Of a DNA stretch of 64,000 bases, positions 1-9,673 are shown one piece after another; position 1 is the first letter of the stretch; every line of letters starts with the position of its first letter. The notes beneath the pieces were generated by a model. The model worked only from the letters and a program-made list of their open reading frames with translations. It did no database searches and had not been told where the DNA came from. The position numbers were made by a program, and so were the translations under genes. The stretch is from Plantago ovata (taxonomy: Eukaryota; Streptophyta; Magnoliopsida; Lamiales; Plantaginaceae): contig CM051455.1 in assembly GCA_028274465.1 (NCBI GenBank), forward strand, positions 107,134,942 to 107,198,941. Reading direction: 5' to 3'.

Positions 1-510
1 ACCCTGAAAGAAGCCGCAAGAACAATGCTTGCTGACACTGAGATAAGTGAGGCTTACTGGGTTGAAGCGATTAATACCGCTTGCTATACTCAGAATAGAT
101 GTTTGATTACTAAGGAATACAACAAAACTCCTTATGAATTAATTGTTGGAAGACCTCCTAACATCACTCATCTAAGAGTATTTGGTTGCAAGTGTTTCGT
201 TCTTAACAATGGTAGAGAATACCTAAGAACATTTCAACCAAAGGCAGACGAAGCGATATTTCTTGGCTACTCCTTGCATAGTAAAGCTTACAGAGTTTAG
301 AACAAAAAGGCACAAGAGATTGAAGAATCTGTGCATGTTGTATTCTACGAAAAGTCACAAGGTGTGCCTGCGGAAGAAGAAATATCAGAATGTATGAAAA
401 AGCTAATCATACATGAGCAAAGAACTGAATCTGATGCTAGGCAAATCAAGTCAATTGAACTAAATGATGATTCTGACAATGACTCTCCTCCCCTAGTCAT
501 GACAAGATAA
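1..510 (+). pseudogene. copia integrase C-terminal fragment
   Basis: Reads as the end of a copia integrase core and its C-terminal region. It contains the typical ACYTQNRC stretch, the KTPYELIVGRPP segment, the LRVFGCKCFV segment and the DEAIFLGYS motif that precedes the integrase tail. The first stretch closes at an in-frame TAG at 298-300. The same frame then continues for about 200 bases with acidic linker residues (NDDSDNDSPP) before a second stop near 508. The start of the domain, with the catalytic residues, lies outside the window. Integrase inserts the cDNA copy into the chromosome; this fragment cannot. Confidence 0.85.
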
Positions 511-584
511 ATATAGTTCACGACAAAGAATTTCCAGCAAAAGATGCGGTTGCTCCGGAAGTTGCTGAAATTACGCAATCTCCA

Positions 585-1700
585 GTGCCTGCTGATGAAA
601 TACCTCAACCCAGCAATACTGAACAAGCAGTTGCTGACGAACAAATCTCAGCAGAGACACAAATTCCCAGCAGTACTGAACAAGTACATACTGAAGAGTC
701 ACATGCTGATGAGCAAACATATCCTGAGCCAACAAACAGGAAACCTGTTAATAAATGGATTAGAGATCATCCCTCTACGGATATGATTGGCGATATTAAT
801 AAACGCCAAGTGACTAGATCCAAAGCTACTCAAGGACTTGCTGAAGAAGCAACTGTCGTAGAAGTAGAAGCTTTATTCTCTTGCTTTGTTTCAGAAATTG
901 AACCTAAAACCATAGAAGAAGCTTTGAAGCACTATGAATGGATAAAGGCAATGAAAGAAGAATTGGATCAATTTGAAAGAAACAAAGTCTGGAAACTTGT
1001 GCCACTTGCTGAAGATAAGAAAGCTATTGGTACAAAGTGGGTGTTCAGAAACAACTGAGCGAGTCTGGTGAAGTAACAAGAAACAAAGCACGCTTAGTTG
1101 CTCAAGGTTACTGTCAGACTGAAGGATTGGACTATGATGAGTCTTACGCTCCAGTTGCAAGATTGGATGCAATTAGGCTTTTCTTGGCCTTTGCTGCTCA
1201 CAATGACTTCATTGTTTACCAAATGGATGTTAAGAGTGCATTCTTAAATGGTGAACTTGCTGAAGAAGTCTACCTAGAACAACCCCCTGGCTTTGAACTT
1301 CCCTCAGAAACCAAGATGGTATATAAGCTTCAGAAAGCTGTATATGGTCTAAAGCAAGCACCAAGAGCATGGTATGATACCTTAGCTAAGTTCTTACTGG
1401 AAAATGGTTTCAAGAAAGGTGAAGTTGACAAAACTCTTTTTACCATGAACCATGATGGTAAATTAATCTTAGTTCAAATTTATGTGGATGACATAATTTT
1501 GGATCTAAGGACAAGCAACTTTGTGATGATTTTGCCAAACTCATGACTAATAAGTTTGAAATGAGTATGATGGGAAAATTGAATTATTTCCTAGGATTGC
1601 AAGTCAAGCAACTCAAAGATGGAATATTCATAAATCAAGCAAAGTATGCGAAAGAAATGCTCATAAAGTTTAGGATCAAAGAGGATGAGAAACCTGAAAA
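585..1700 (+). pseudogene. copia reverse transcriptase, frameshifted
   Basis: A linker rich in A, D, E, Q, S and T runs into the RT start (EALKHYEWIKAMKEELDQFE, then TKWVFR) in the 585-1058 frame. RT continues in the 1037-1546 frame with ARLVAQGY, the [11 protein letters not shown] catalytic region, [17 protein letters not shown] and the active-site motif YVDD near 1483-1494. A frameshift lies near 1040-1060 and another just after YVDD near 1500. The palm is recognisable through the NYFLGLQV-type region near 1585-1600. Copia RT makes the element's cDNA in cytoplasmic particles; this copy is inactive. Confidence 0.9.
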
Positions 1701-1706
1701 GATCCT

Positions 1707-2335
1707 ATGAGTGTTGGTACCAAATTGGGCTATACTAAAGAGGACAAAAGTGTTGAAGAACACAAGTATAGGAAGCTCATTGGTTCCTTGTTGTATTTAA
1801 CAGCAAGTAGACCTGACATTCAGTATGCTGTTTGTGTGTGTGCAAGATTCCAATCTGATCCAAGAGAATCACACTACAAAAAGGCAATTAAAATACTGAA
1901 ATATGTTAAAGGTACAGTCAATGTTGGATTATGGTATCCAAAAGATTCTGGACTTGAATTGGTTGGCTATTCTGATGCTGATCATGGTGGATCAACTCTT
2001 GATAGAAAAGTACCTCTGGAACTTGTCAGTTTTGTGGTTATTGGGTACTAGATTAATCATGGTTCAGCAAGAAGCAAACGTGTGTCGCCAATTCATCTAC
2101 TGCATCTGAATACATTGCAGCGTGTTGTTGCCACACTCAAATCCTATGGATTCCGCAACAATCAGAGATTTATGTCATTTTCTGCAAAGAAAACCAATCT
2201 TTTGTGATAATAGCAGTGGCTATGGCAATTACGCAAATCCTAAGTTTCACTCTATGACCCAGCACATTGATATGAAGACATCATTTCATTAGAGATCATG
2301 TGGAAAAAAGGTGATATGAGGTTGTGAAGTAGGTA
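1707..2335 (+). pseudogene. copia RNase H region, decayed
   Basis: The open part (1707-2051) has the classic copia connection and RNase H signature LIGSLLYLTASRPDIQYAV, then ARFQSDPRESHYKKAIKILKYVKGT and GYSDADHGG. Beyond 2051 the domain goes on in broken frames: remnants of the EYIAA, ILWI, NSSAIAI and TKHID..HHFIRDHV motifs can be followed to about 2320. Several indels disrupt it. RNase H removes the RNA template during reverse transcription. The N gap begins 50 bases further on. Confidence 0.85.
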
Positions 2336-2388
2336 CTGAAGATCCTGGCTGACATCTTTTTACCAGCCCCTACCTATAATAGGTTCGC

Positions 2389-2488
2389 NNNNNNNNNNNN
2401 NNNNNNNNNNNNNNNNNNNNNNNNNNNNNNNNNNNNNNNNNNNNNNNNNNNNNNNNNNNNNNNNNNNNNNNNNNNNNNNNNNNNNNNN
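2389..2488. other. assembly gap (100 N)
   Basis: Exactly 100 Ns, the conventional placeholder for a gap of unknown size. It replaces the 3' end of the copia internal region and about 1.3 kb of LTR, judged against the complete LTR at 53311-54881. Confidence 0.99.
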
Positions 2489-2738
2489 TACAGAGTCACT
2501 CACTTCACTTGCTGAAAGAGCACTTATTGTTTCAAAGACTTCCGCTCTCTGATTTTAAGTATCAGCAAACCAAGCTACTGTAAAGTAACTTACGCTTGCT
2601 GAGAAAGTTAAGTATCAGCAACCTCATTACTGAAAAGTAATAAGTACTTGCTGAGAAAGTTTTAAACGACAAAAGTTTGAAAAGACTATTCACCCCCCCC
2701 CCCTTCTAGTCTTTTCTTGTTGTTTAAAGGGACCAACA
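2489..2738 (+). repeat. copia LTR, 3' end fragment
   Basis: Aligns by eye with 54630-54881. It has the same tandem units containing TTGCTGAGAAAGTT, the run of C at 2692-2703, and the terminal TTTAAAGGGACCAACA. It is followed directly by Athila-like internal sequence, so 2739 onward is the insertion flank. Confidence 0.88.
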
Positions 2739-2766
2739 AAAGTTTCCCGAGAACACGGAGAAGGCT

Positions 2767-3492
2767 ATGGCCATAACCGTGGTGACCGATTTGGCCGTGG
2801 AGATGAAGGTTTTGAGAGACAATGCACTAGTTGAGGTGCCAAGTTGCAAGATAACTGAAACTTGCAAGGTTAGTGAGGAGGTCGAGACTCCTAAGGTCGT
2901 TATGGAAGAGGAAGTTGTCGCACAATCTGATGCGATAGTTGAAGAGGTGAAAGAAAACTCATCGTCTGAGGATGAGATGGTGGATATGGTGGAAGTGCCC
3001 ATCCAAGAGAGCTTCGATATTTAAATCGGGTTGGGGAAGAAGGACAGAATAGTGGCAACTCTAGACACAGGAGCGGGTGTGAATGTTATACCCTTGAACG
3101 TGTATGAAGAGTCGGGTTTGTCTGGCTTGAGACCTATGAAATGCATGGTGCAATTAGCTGATGGGTCCATGAAAAAGCCGTTGGGTGTGATTGAGAACTT
3201 GGCGGTGAGGGTTTCCGGTGTAGAGGTGAAGACTAATTTCATCGTTATGCCTACATCTTCTGCTAAGCTCAAGGATGTGGTTCTCTTGGGTAGAGACTTC
3301 ATCAACAAAGTGCGTATGGTCATAGACATGTATCGCCGAACATGTCACTTTGAGGTAAATGGCAAGCAACATACGTTGCGAGCCAATGTTGATTCATGTG
3401 TTTATGTTGATACTAACGAACTTGTAGGATTTTTTTGTCCACTTTATGTTCGTCAAGATGTGCAGGGAATTGATGCTTTGAGAGGCAATTGA
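2767..3492 (+). pseudogene. Ty3/gypsy aspartic protease with acidic linker
   Basis: An acidic Val/Glu-rich linker (2767-3024) leads, past a stop, into a retropepsin-like domain in the following frame: LDTGAGVNVIP near 3061-3094 (catalytic D-T-G), the VQLADGS segment, a second strand NFIVMP, and the hydrophobic VVLLGRDFI close that normally pairs with the active site. The ORF ends at 3492 with no RT following. The same domain with LDTGS occurs at 16890-17360. Retropepsins mature the Gag and Pol polyproteins. The stop between linker and domain suggests decay, or a very compact frameshift signal; decay is likelier. Confidence 0.8.
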
Positions 3493-3716
3493 AGGGGGAA
3501 GTCTAGTACCCGAGGCGGAATCAATCCCGCATGAGTTGTGAAGAGTCGAGCCAACGACTTTTAAACGAAGGCGCTTCTCGGGAGGCAACCCGAGGTTGTA
3601 GGTACTTGCATATAGATTAGAAACACGTTTAAAATTTTGTTTCGTGGATTAGAAAAGGTATTTGGGGTGAAAATTTAGCAAAAGTCGAAAAAAAATGGAT
3701 TTGGGAGCTTCAGGTC

Positions 3717-3895
3717 CCAAGCGGAGCGCTTGGCACGCCCAAGCGGTCCGCTTGAATTTCCAGTAAGAATTCCATTCTTACTGGAAATCCAAGTGGAGCG
3801 CTTGGCATTTCCCAAGCGGACCGCTTGCCAAGTGCTTCGCTTGGGACGGCCCAAGCGCTTCGCTTGGCTTTCCTTAAGAAAGCTAAGCGGGGCAC
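3717..3895. repeat. GC-palindrome cluster, AAGCG-N3-CGCTT type
   Basis: About seven short palindromes in 180 bp: AAGCGGTCCGCTT, AAGCGGACCGCTT, AAGCGCTTCGCTT, and variants such as GGAGCGCTTGG and TGCTTCGCTTGG. All have the core GCG-N3-CGC or a one-base variant. They lie just after the protease ORF and before the ORF2 leader. A second cluster of the same type follows ORF2 at 6152-6300. Confidence 0.85.
3756..3788. repeat. 15-bp perfect inverted repeat, 3-nt loop
   Basis: Arms 3756-3770 (ATTTCCAGTAAGAAT) and 3774-3788 are exact reverse complements around TCC. The hairpin is flanked on both sides by AAGCG-type palindromes, giving a nested foldback. Confidence 0.9.
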
Positions 3896-4082
3896 TTGTA
3901 TATCAAATCTCCCCACTTCGTTTTTCTTCCTCCATTGCCGATCTAGCACCCCAAAAATCTCAATCTCTCGCAATTCTCCACCAATTCTTGCAATCTTGTG
4001 CATTTTACAAAGCCCATCACCCCCTCTATCATCTAAACCGATCAAATTTCACGTTTGAAGCATCCATAACAAGGAATCAAAG

Positions 4083-4563
4083 GTACCTCTCATGAACCCT
4101 AACTTTCTTGAATTTGGGATTTTATCTTAATTAGCTTCAATTGTGTTATGCATTGGTGAATTAGAGTTTAATGATGATTGTTGAGCATGTTTCTTACTAG
4201 ATGTGATGTCTAAATTCGAATTTTGCTCCTCTTGATTTATGATGAATTCTATTGCTCGAATTTTTTGCTATATAATTGTTTGATGATTGTTAGCCTTGAA
4301 ATTGAGTTATGTTATGATTATGGTAATGTTGTGATTGCATGAGAATGTGTTGGATTGGTTGGGTAATTCAATTGGAGAGTTTGTTTGCTTGGTTTAGATT
4401 CGTATGGTTTTATCGTAACGAAGTGTTAAAGCTTCTCGATTTGTTCATATGAACTTTAGCAAGCCTTCAAACTCACCATGAGATTACTTGAGTGAGTATT
4501 GGAGTCTAGGAGTCGAGTCTAAGTCTCATTGTCTCTTGAAGTTATCTAATAAGATTATTCTAG
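4083..4563 (+). other. putative leader intron before ORF2
   Basis: AT-rich 481-bp stretch bounded by AAAG|GTACCT at its left end and TTATTCTAG|GTACA at its right end, five bases before the ORF2 ATG. It holds no long ORF. The homologous element has a matching stretch at 17941-18499 ending TGCTTGCAG|GTACC. Splicing is inferred from position and consensus only. Confidence 0.4.
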
Positions 4564-4568
4564 GTACA

Positions 4569-5780
4569 ATGGCATCAAGAATAACCAAGAGATCAAGGGG
4601 AGAAAGGACATCGAGTGCCCAACAAACGGCCACACCCGGCGAGTATCGCCAATCGGGGAGGGCAAGGCAATTCGAAGCGAGTTTCCATGCCCACAAACAC
4701 ACGTACATTTCTGAGAGGAGCATTCCCTTCACGGCTGGTGAGAGCGAGTCGGATGGTACCAGAGAGCTCAACAAGCTCAATACAGAGCGAGGCTGGAAGT
4801 ACTATGGCGAGGTCATGCCAAATTGGGACCAAGCAGTAGTGGAGGACTTCTACATTGCCTTCACGGACTACAATGAACGGACCGGTGAGGTTCCCGTCCG
4901 CGGTGTTGGGGTCGAGTTTACTCCTTTGAGCATCACTAGCTTCATTATGCGATTGGATAGGCCACTGGCGCAGGATCCAAACCGCCAGCCTGCATCCAAC
5001 GAGAGATTTGATCCCGCGGAGCTCTATGTCTACGACCGGGAGTCTGATCATTACCCCATGGAGGTACTGAATGGAATTACCGTGGAAGATTTTGAATTGC
5101 CTGATGAGCCACCCCGGATTTTTCGCCACAACGATCTCACCTTCGAGGCAAGGATGATGTTGAAGTTCGTTCAAGCCAATCTGATTCCTAGCACACATGA
5201 TTCCGAGGTTCAGTCCTATTACGGAGTCCTAGTCTATGCTCTCGTGCATAATGTGCCTCTCACTCCTGGCATCGTCATCTTCGAGGAATTCAAGCGCCGC
5301 CGTAATGCAAACCGGAAGCTTGCCTTTGGTAACTTGATCACGGGCATATGCAAGGAGGCCGGAGTTCCCTACCTCGTACTGGACAAGAAGCCGAAGAAAT
5401 CCATCAACATTGATACGTACAATGAGATGTATGGGACTTGGTGCGCTCAGCAAGGAGAACCCATGCAACCAAGAGTTACACGCCATGTGACACCTCCTCC
5501 ACCTCCGCCTACGGTCGGACAAGGAAGCTTCGACTTCTCGGGGTTCAACCAGATCTTGGTCGATCAGTTTGGGAGCTTCCAAACCACCATGTTGGAGGCT
5601 CAGTCGACCCAGCTTACCGAGCGATTCCGGGGATTTGAGGAGCGCGAAGTCAAGAGGTGGGAGGACTTCCGTGTGATGGAGGAGCAGCGTTGGGATGATT
5701 ACCAAGGGCGTGTAGATCAGCGTTGGGAACCGCTCGAGCAGAGGACACTAGGCGTTGGAGAGCCCACCAAGAGGAGATGA
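4569..5780 (+). CDS. ORF2, plant-transposon-protein-like
   Basis: 403 codons from ATG 4569, chosen because it directly follows the acceptor-like TAG|GTACA and matches the start of the homologous ORF at 18505. The N-terminus is basic (residues 1-30, SRITKRSRGER). A globular part follows (about 75-300) with ERGWKYYGEVMPNWDQ, VEDFYIAFTDY, VPVRGVGVEFTPLSITSFI, and ALVHNVPLTPGIVIFEEF. This layout resembles the domain annotated in databases as putative plant transposon protein, found in Athila-type elements. The tail is Pro-rich (PPPPPPTVG) and then charged and helical, with repeated QRWDDY/QRWEPL units. Function is unknown; it sits where an env-like or accessory ORF would be. A frameshift near 5740 cuts off the native tail. 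Confidence 0.65.
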   Translation: MASRITKRSRGERTSSAQQTATPGEYRQSGRARQFEASFHAHKHTYISERSIPFTAGESESDGTRELNKLNTERGWKYYGEVMPNWDQAVVEDFYIAFTDYNERTGEVPVRGVGVEFTPLSITSFIMRLDRPLAQDPNRQPASNERFDPAELYVYDRESDHYPMEVLNGITVEDFELPDEPPRIFRHNDLTFEARMMLKFVQANLIPSTHDSEVQSYYGVLVYALVHNVPLTPGIVIFEEFKRRRNANRKLAFGNLITGICKEAGVPYLVLDKKPKKSINIDTYNEMYGTWCAQQGEPMQPRVTRHVTPPPPPPTVGQGSFDFSGFNQILVDQFGSFQTTMLEAQSTQLTERFRGFEEREVKRWEDFRVMEEQRWDDYQGRVDQRWEPLEQRTLGVGEPTKRR

Positions 5781-6010
5781 TGAACCGCCATGATGCCCTA
5801 GCTCGCCGAATTTCGGGGTATCCTTTCTATGATCAGACCGGTGGTAGTGGGAGTGCCTTTCCCAACACCCCCTACGACCCCTTCTCCCAGAGACACCAGC
5901 CGACAGAGGCCACATTTATCGGTAGTATTTGTATATTATCGTTATTTTGGCTTGTTTACTATTGTTGGTTGAAACTCTTTTCATTTCGATTTGGTTGTAT
6001 GATGTTATGA
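5723..6010 (+). pseudogene. ORF2 C-terminal tail in shifted frame
   Basis: After the frameshift near 5740 the charged tail continues here: EDTRRWRAHQEEMMNRHDALARR, then a Gly/Ser/Pro-rich end containing QRHQPTEATF. The PTEA segment matches the end of the homologous tail near 19890-19915, showing that this frame is the original C-terminus. The last 25 residues are hydrophobic but probably lie past the true end. Confidence 0.55.
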
Positions 6011-6151
6011 TTTATGACTCTTGTACTCTTTATTTGTTTTTGTAGTTGTGGCATGTGTGCCTTTTGTCGTGATTAGTTTAGTCTAGCTTTTATCTTGGTG
6101 CCTTAGGTGATTTAAGATAGGAAAAAAAAAACGTTGAAAATCTGGAAACAG

Positions 6152-6300
6152 AGCCAAGCGAAGCGCTTGGAAGGGCCAAGCGGTCCGCTTGAAATTCCAG
6201 AAAGTTTTGCAACTTCCTGGAAATTCAAGCGGAGCGCCTGGAGCCTCCCAAGCGCCCCGCTTGTCAAGCGAACCGCTTGGCCAAGCGGTCCGCCTGGACC
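6152..6300. repeat. GC-palindrome cluster after ORF2
   Basis: Contains AAGCGAAGCGCTT, AAGCGGTCCGCTT, AGCGAACCGCTTGG and AAGCGGTCCGCCTGG. A near-perfect 19-bp inverted repeat centred near 6212 (arms starting CTTGAAATTCC and ending GGAAATTCAAG) lies between two of them, as in the 3717-3895 cluster. Confidence 0.82.
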
Positions 6301-6987
6301 CTGTACCCAGATTTTCCTCGTTTCTTTTCCATTCTTCTCACCTTTGCGCACCCGTTTTCACTTGTTTCTTGAGTCCTTTCAGGTACTACTCATATTTAGG
6401 AGATTGGACACGTACCTTTATCTCAGGGAAGTGTACTTTCAATCCAATTTTCCCTTTTCATTCAACTTTTCTTTGCTCGAGGACGAGCAAAAGTTTAGGT
6501 TTGGGGAGGGGGTATTGGATTTTCAGTACTATATGCTTGTGTGGTTCGTACATGCCTGATTTTACTCAAGTTCATGTGATTTGTCGTGTTTTGTCAAATT
6601 TTTGCATGCATATCATCCCTAGATTAGTTGTTGCACGTTGTTGTGTGTGGAGTTTATTGCCAAGTCTTTCGAACTTTTTTATTGAGTAGACTAAGTGTTT
6701 ATGACCATTGATCATATGTTGCATCACTTTGCAAGTAGTTTGAGGCTTGTCCCTCTTGGTTTGTCACATTCGCATGTGCACTAGTTAAGCTTAGTAGTCT
6801 CGACATCACCTTGAGTGGTGTTTCTTCTGCTGCGGTTCACGATGGCCTTATAAAATGATGCATGTTAGAGTCTATGGTTGTAACCCGTGTAATTATGTAC
6901 GTAAGAGGCGACAAGTTCTTCACCTCGATTAGAGATTGCCAAATGCCTAGGAAGGAGGTAGTGTGAGGTGTGCGATTCCTTGTATTA

Positions 6988-7020
6988 AACCTATTCTATC
7001 GAATAGGTTTGGGGAGGGGG
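6988..7020 (+). repeat. hairpin plus purine tract, module 1
   Basis: AACCTATTC-TATC-GAATAGGTT inverted repeat running into TGGGGAGGGGG. The purine part resembles the real plus-strand primer tract (GGTTTGGGGAGT) found just before intact 3' LTRs, such as that at 21093. Confidence 0.8.
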
Positions 7021-7098
7021 CTGCCTTATTGATCTTGTCTTTCGTCTTTGAGTCGTTGTAAAGTTTCCCTTTTATTTTTCTTTTTCGTCTTTGTGCTC

Positions 7099-7129
7099 AA
7101 ACCTATTCTTTCGAATAGGTTTGGGGAGG
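7099..7129 (+). repeat. hairpin plus purine tract, module 2
   Basis: AACCTATTC-TTTC-GAATAGGTT followed by TGGGGAGG, 111 bases after module 1. The stem is identical to module 1 and the loop differs. Same paired arrangement at 20166/20275, 47789/47900, 52120/52230 and 59798/59910, and reversed at 24630/24736. Confidence 0.8.
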
Positions 7130-7167
7130 TGTTTTTGACACTTAGTACTGCTGCTTGCCCCTGTATA

Positions 7168-7262
7168 AAAAACAAAAAAAAAAAAGAGAGAAAGAGAAAA
7201 AGAAAAGAAGAAAAAGAAATATAAAAAAAGAGAAAAGAAAAAAAAAAGAAAGAAAATAAAGA
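7168..7262 (+). repeat. A/G-rich simple-sequence tract
   Basis: About 95 bases of almost pure A and G. Equivalent tracts follow module 2 in each copy of the 3' domain. ORFs read through them are low-complexity artefacts. Confidence 0.85.
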
Positions 7263-7410
7263 ATAAGACCCAAAAGCAAAAGAAGGGTCGTTGCAAGCCA
7301 AAAGCAGTCTCGTAGTGTCAAGTGTCATGTAAATATTTTGTCTTTGTGAAGTGTCGACTTGTAAATTCTATCTTTCGTTTCGTGTCGCCTTTGTCCAAGG
7401 CCTGTTCTTG

Positions 7411-7441
7411 ACCACCCTCGTCTTGCTATTCAAGAAGTGGT
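7411..7441 (+). repeat. two-tier stem-loop, ACCAC/GTGGT and TCTTG/CAAGA
   Basis: Outer arms ACCAC and GTGGT, inner arms TCTTG and CAAGA, loop CTATT. Other copies (20596-20626, 24320-24349 reverse, 48219-48249, 60229-60259) have TCCTG/CAGGA inner arms, a compensatory C-G to T-A pair change. Confidence 0.7.
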
Positions 7442-7843
7442 TGAAAGAGGCTCATTCTTGAGAGTCTGGGTAGAATAGGGGAGTGTTATATTTCTAAGGG
7501 AACCCTCCTTCGTTTGATGAGAGCCAGTATTGGTTCGCCCTCTCTTGAGGAAAAGTCTCGCTTGGTGAACAGAAGTAAGTCCTCGGTTTCATAGGCACGG
7601 GGCAATTGTAGTATGATAACATGCATCATTGTGTCGTCACTGACCAGGTCCAGGTAGAAGATGTTACGAGAGACTCCTTTGTTTAACCAAGTGCACATGA
7701 GAATGTGTATATTCGCAATCGAGGCATACTTCAACCTACTTGCATGTCATGCTCATTTGGTTTTGTTCATAAGCATTTGGTAGGTTCAATAGATTAGTTC
7801 ACTTTACTTGGCATGAGACTTCTTTTGTGTTGCATTTAGGATA

Positions 7844-9563
7844 CTTTACTCAAGATTTCTACGTCATCACCTTCATACATTGCGCCTAAACCTTCTTTCT
7901 GAGATGGGTCTCTCAAATAAGAGTTTAGTTCAGTCAACGTATTACTTGCGTCCACATAAGATTTGAAATTGATTTTCATCTTTTTCATCTCTTGGATTTC
8001 AGCAAGTAACTTTAGAATTGAGGACTGGTATTCTTCCAATTCTAATGCCATTTGAGAATTCTTCTTTGTAGCTTCAGCAATCAACTTCTTAAGACGCCTT
8101 ATTTCAGCATCCTTTTCTTCTGTTTCTTCCTTCAGCAAGACGTACTTTTCAGTAGTCTGCTTGATCAGAATTTCAGCAAATTGTAGTTTCTCTTGCTGTC
8201 TGCTCAGAGTTTTCTCAAATCTTTCGATTTCTCCTTGAATCTTGTCAAGGTCAATCTCGTCTTCACTTTCTGAGTCTGAGTCAGAGGTAGGGTTGTTTAC
8301 CTGACCGGCCATGAGGCAGAATTCGTAGTTTGACACATCTGGATAAGCTTCCATAGCTATTCCACAAACTTCTTTGTCAATCTTCACGTCTAGAGTGGCT
8401 TCTTCATCGTCGGTGTCTGAACTTTCATCCTCACTGTCTTCGGCGCTAGTATCAATACACAATGCATCGATTTTTGCTTGAAGCTTCTTCTTTTCTTCAG
8501 CAATAAAAGCTCTTTTGAACTTCTTCTTCTTTTCAGCAGATTTGCCTTTCAGCAAAGGACAATTATCTTTGAAGTGTCCAGGCTTTTTGCATTAAAAACA
8601 TAGATCATTTCCAACTGCTGGTTCTTCTGATGAAGTAGCTTGCTGAGCTTGCTTGTTCAGCGAGCTAGTCTCATTCTTGTACTTATGGTAGTTGTTACCA
8701 AGATGCTTTTTCAGCTTCTCTTTTGCTTTTCGCCTTTCAAGTTCCTTGCTGATGAATTTTTTCATGTTTTTGACAACCAAAGAGTTTTCATCAGTAGGTT
8801 CTTTTTCATTCTTCTTTTTAGAAGATGACAGCTTTGCAGCAAGAGCAATGTTTTGCGATTTTTTAGCAAATACATTCTCTCTTTGCTTTGTCTCATAGTT
8901 GACAGTAGCAAGATGAGAGAACAACTTTGTTGGTGTAATGTCTGGCATTCCTTGATTATAATAGAAATTCTGAGTGTGGATCCATTCTTGATTCAGACTT
9001 CTGATGATAGTTTTCACTTTCTCAGAATCTGAGTAAAGGTTTCCTACACCCAAGGATGCCATTTCACTAACAAGAGTCGTGAATCTGAAATCCAAGTTTT
9101 CCAGTGACTCGTTTGTACCTCGCTTTAAGTTTTGAAACTTTAATTTAAGTACTTCAAGTTTGTTTTCCTTGGTTTTGTCAGATCCAGCACAAAGATCTTG
9201 AACCATTTTCCAAGCTTCCTTTGCAGTCTTAGCACCCCACAGTTTGCACTGTATGGTATCCGGAGTTGATCGAATGATGATATTTCTTGCTTGGCCATCA
9301 AGACGGAATCTCTTAGCTTCGTCAGAAGTCCATTCCTCTCTTGGTTTTGGCACAACCGTATCTGATGGTTCGCCTAGGATAGTTTCCTTTCCAGCTTCAG
9401 TGGTGTTGTGAGGGAAACTCCTTTCAACCTTAGTGATCTTGATAGGTCCATCATTAATGATGGTGACCATCTCATCACTAATGGCCTCAAGATGTAGCAT
9501 CATGTTGTTTTGCCATTTCTCGTAATTTTCCAGCTTCAGCAAGGGAGCATCTCCTAAAGCCAT
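7844..9563 (-). pseudogene. copia gag, one internal stop
   Basis: From ATG 9561-9563 (MALGDAPLLKLENYEKWQNN) the frame runs 323 codons to a TAA at 8592-8594, then continues in the same frame to the 7844 junction. The capsid-like part is of the copia Gag type (WKMVQDLCAGSD, LDFRFTTLVSEM, IIRSLNQEW). A zinc knuckle C-x2-C-x4-H-x4-C spans the stop: the second residue after the first Cys, Tyr in the sister copy, is the stop. After it come Lys-rich, acidic (EDSEDESSDTDDEE) and coiled-coil segments (about residues 430-530). It binds and packages element RNA in related elements. Confidence 0.9.
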
Positions 9564-9658
9564 CCTGTCAGCAAAGCACTACCAAACAGATCAAGTGAGA
9601 GTGATTTACGGAAAGCACCTAAGGGGATCTAGGTTCAGTGCTGAAGGTTAAAGAACCT

Positions 9659-9671
9659 GGCTCTGATACCA
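9659..9671 (-). promoter_or_regulatory. primer-binding site, initiator Met tRNA
   Basis: Reverse complement reads TGGTATCAGAGCC, complementary to the 3' end of the plant initiator-Met tRNA, two bases inside the LTR end. It primes minus-strand cDNA. Confidence 0.93.
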
Positions 9672-9673
9672 CT

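Larger units (their letters stand above)
1..2738 (+). mobile_element. Ty1/copia retrotransposon, 3' part (IN-RT-RH-LTR)
   Basis: The 3' half of a copia element: integrase C-terminal part, reverse transcriptase, RNase H remnants, then the last 250 bp of an LTR ending in CCAACA. The order IN before RT-RH is diagnostic of copia. The left part lies outside the window and a 100-N gap replaces the end of RNase H and most of the LTR. The LTR fragment matches the end of the copia LTR at 53311-54881, so both belong to the same or a sister family. Stops and frameshifts make this copy inactive. It was inserted into the Athila-like element that resumes at 2739. Confidence 0.9.
2739..7840 (+). mobile_element. 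Athila-like element, truncated, RT/IN-less (PR + ORF2)
   Basis: Forward-strand remnant: pre-protease linker and aspartic protease, a palindrome cluster, an AT-rich leader, ORF2, a second palindrome cluster, then the conserved 3' noncoding domain. It is cut on the left by the copia insertion and on the right near 7840 by the reverse copia fragment, so no LTR remains. The order matches the complete element at 13923-22279. Between protease and ORF2 there is no RT, RNase H or integrase, only about 1 kb of noncoding DNA, so this is a non-autonomous lineage. Its 3' domain is the most diverged of the seven copies in the window. Confidence 0.8.
6484..7840 (+). other. conserved 3' noncoding domain, Athila-like, copy 1
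   Basis: No credible ORF. The order of signals is a TTTAGGTTTGGGGAGG purine tract (near 6495), a CATCAC/GTGGTG stem (6805-6821), the ATGCCTAGGAAGGAGGTAGT block (6942-6961), two hairpin-purine modules, an A/G-rich tract, an ACCAC...GTGGT stem-loop, and the GATGAGAGCCAG and TAGGTAGAA-like blocks. Six further copies occur (19950-21090, 23856-25330 reverse, 37863-38750 reverse, 47280-48712, 51600-52863, 59300-60731). Conservation exceeds what unselected noncoding DNA between such diverged elements would be expected to show. It probably carries cis signals for replication or packaging. Confidence 0.65.

Noticed and set aside
4569..5780. ORF2 as a host gene
   Set aside because: It sits between retroelement protease and the 3' domain, and a diverged copy is in the same place in a second element with LTRs.
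7026..7328. Reverse-strand ORF rich in Phe, Ser and Leu (also at 20316-20528, 47903-48208, 52232-52429 and 59913-60219)
   Set aside because: They are translations of the A/G simple-sequence tract and its flanks in the 3' domain; they look like membrane proteins only because of T-rich codons.
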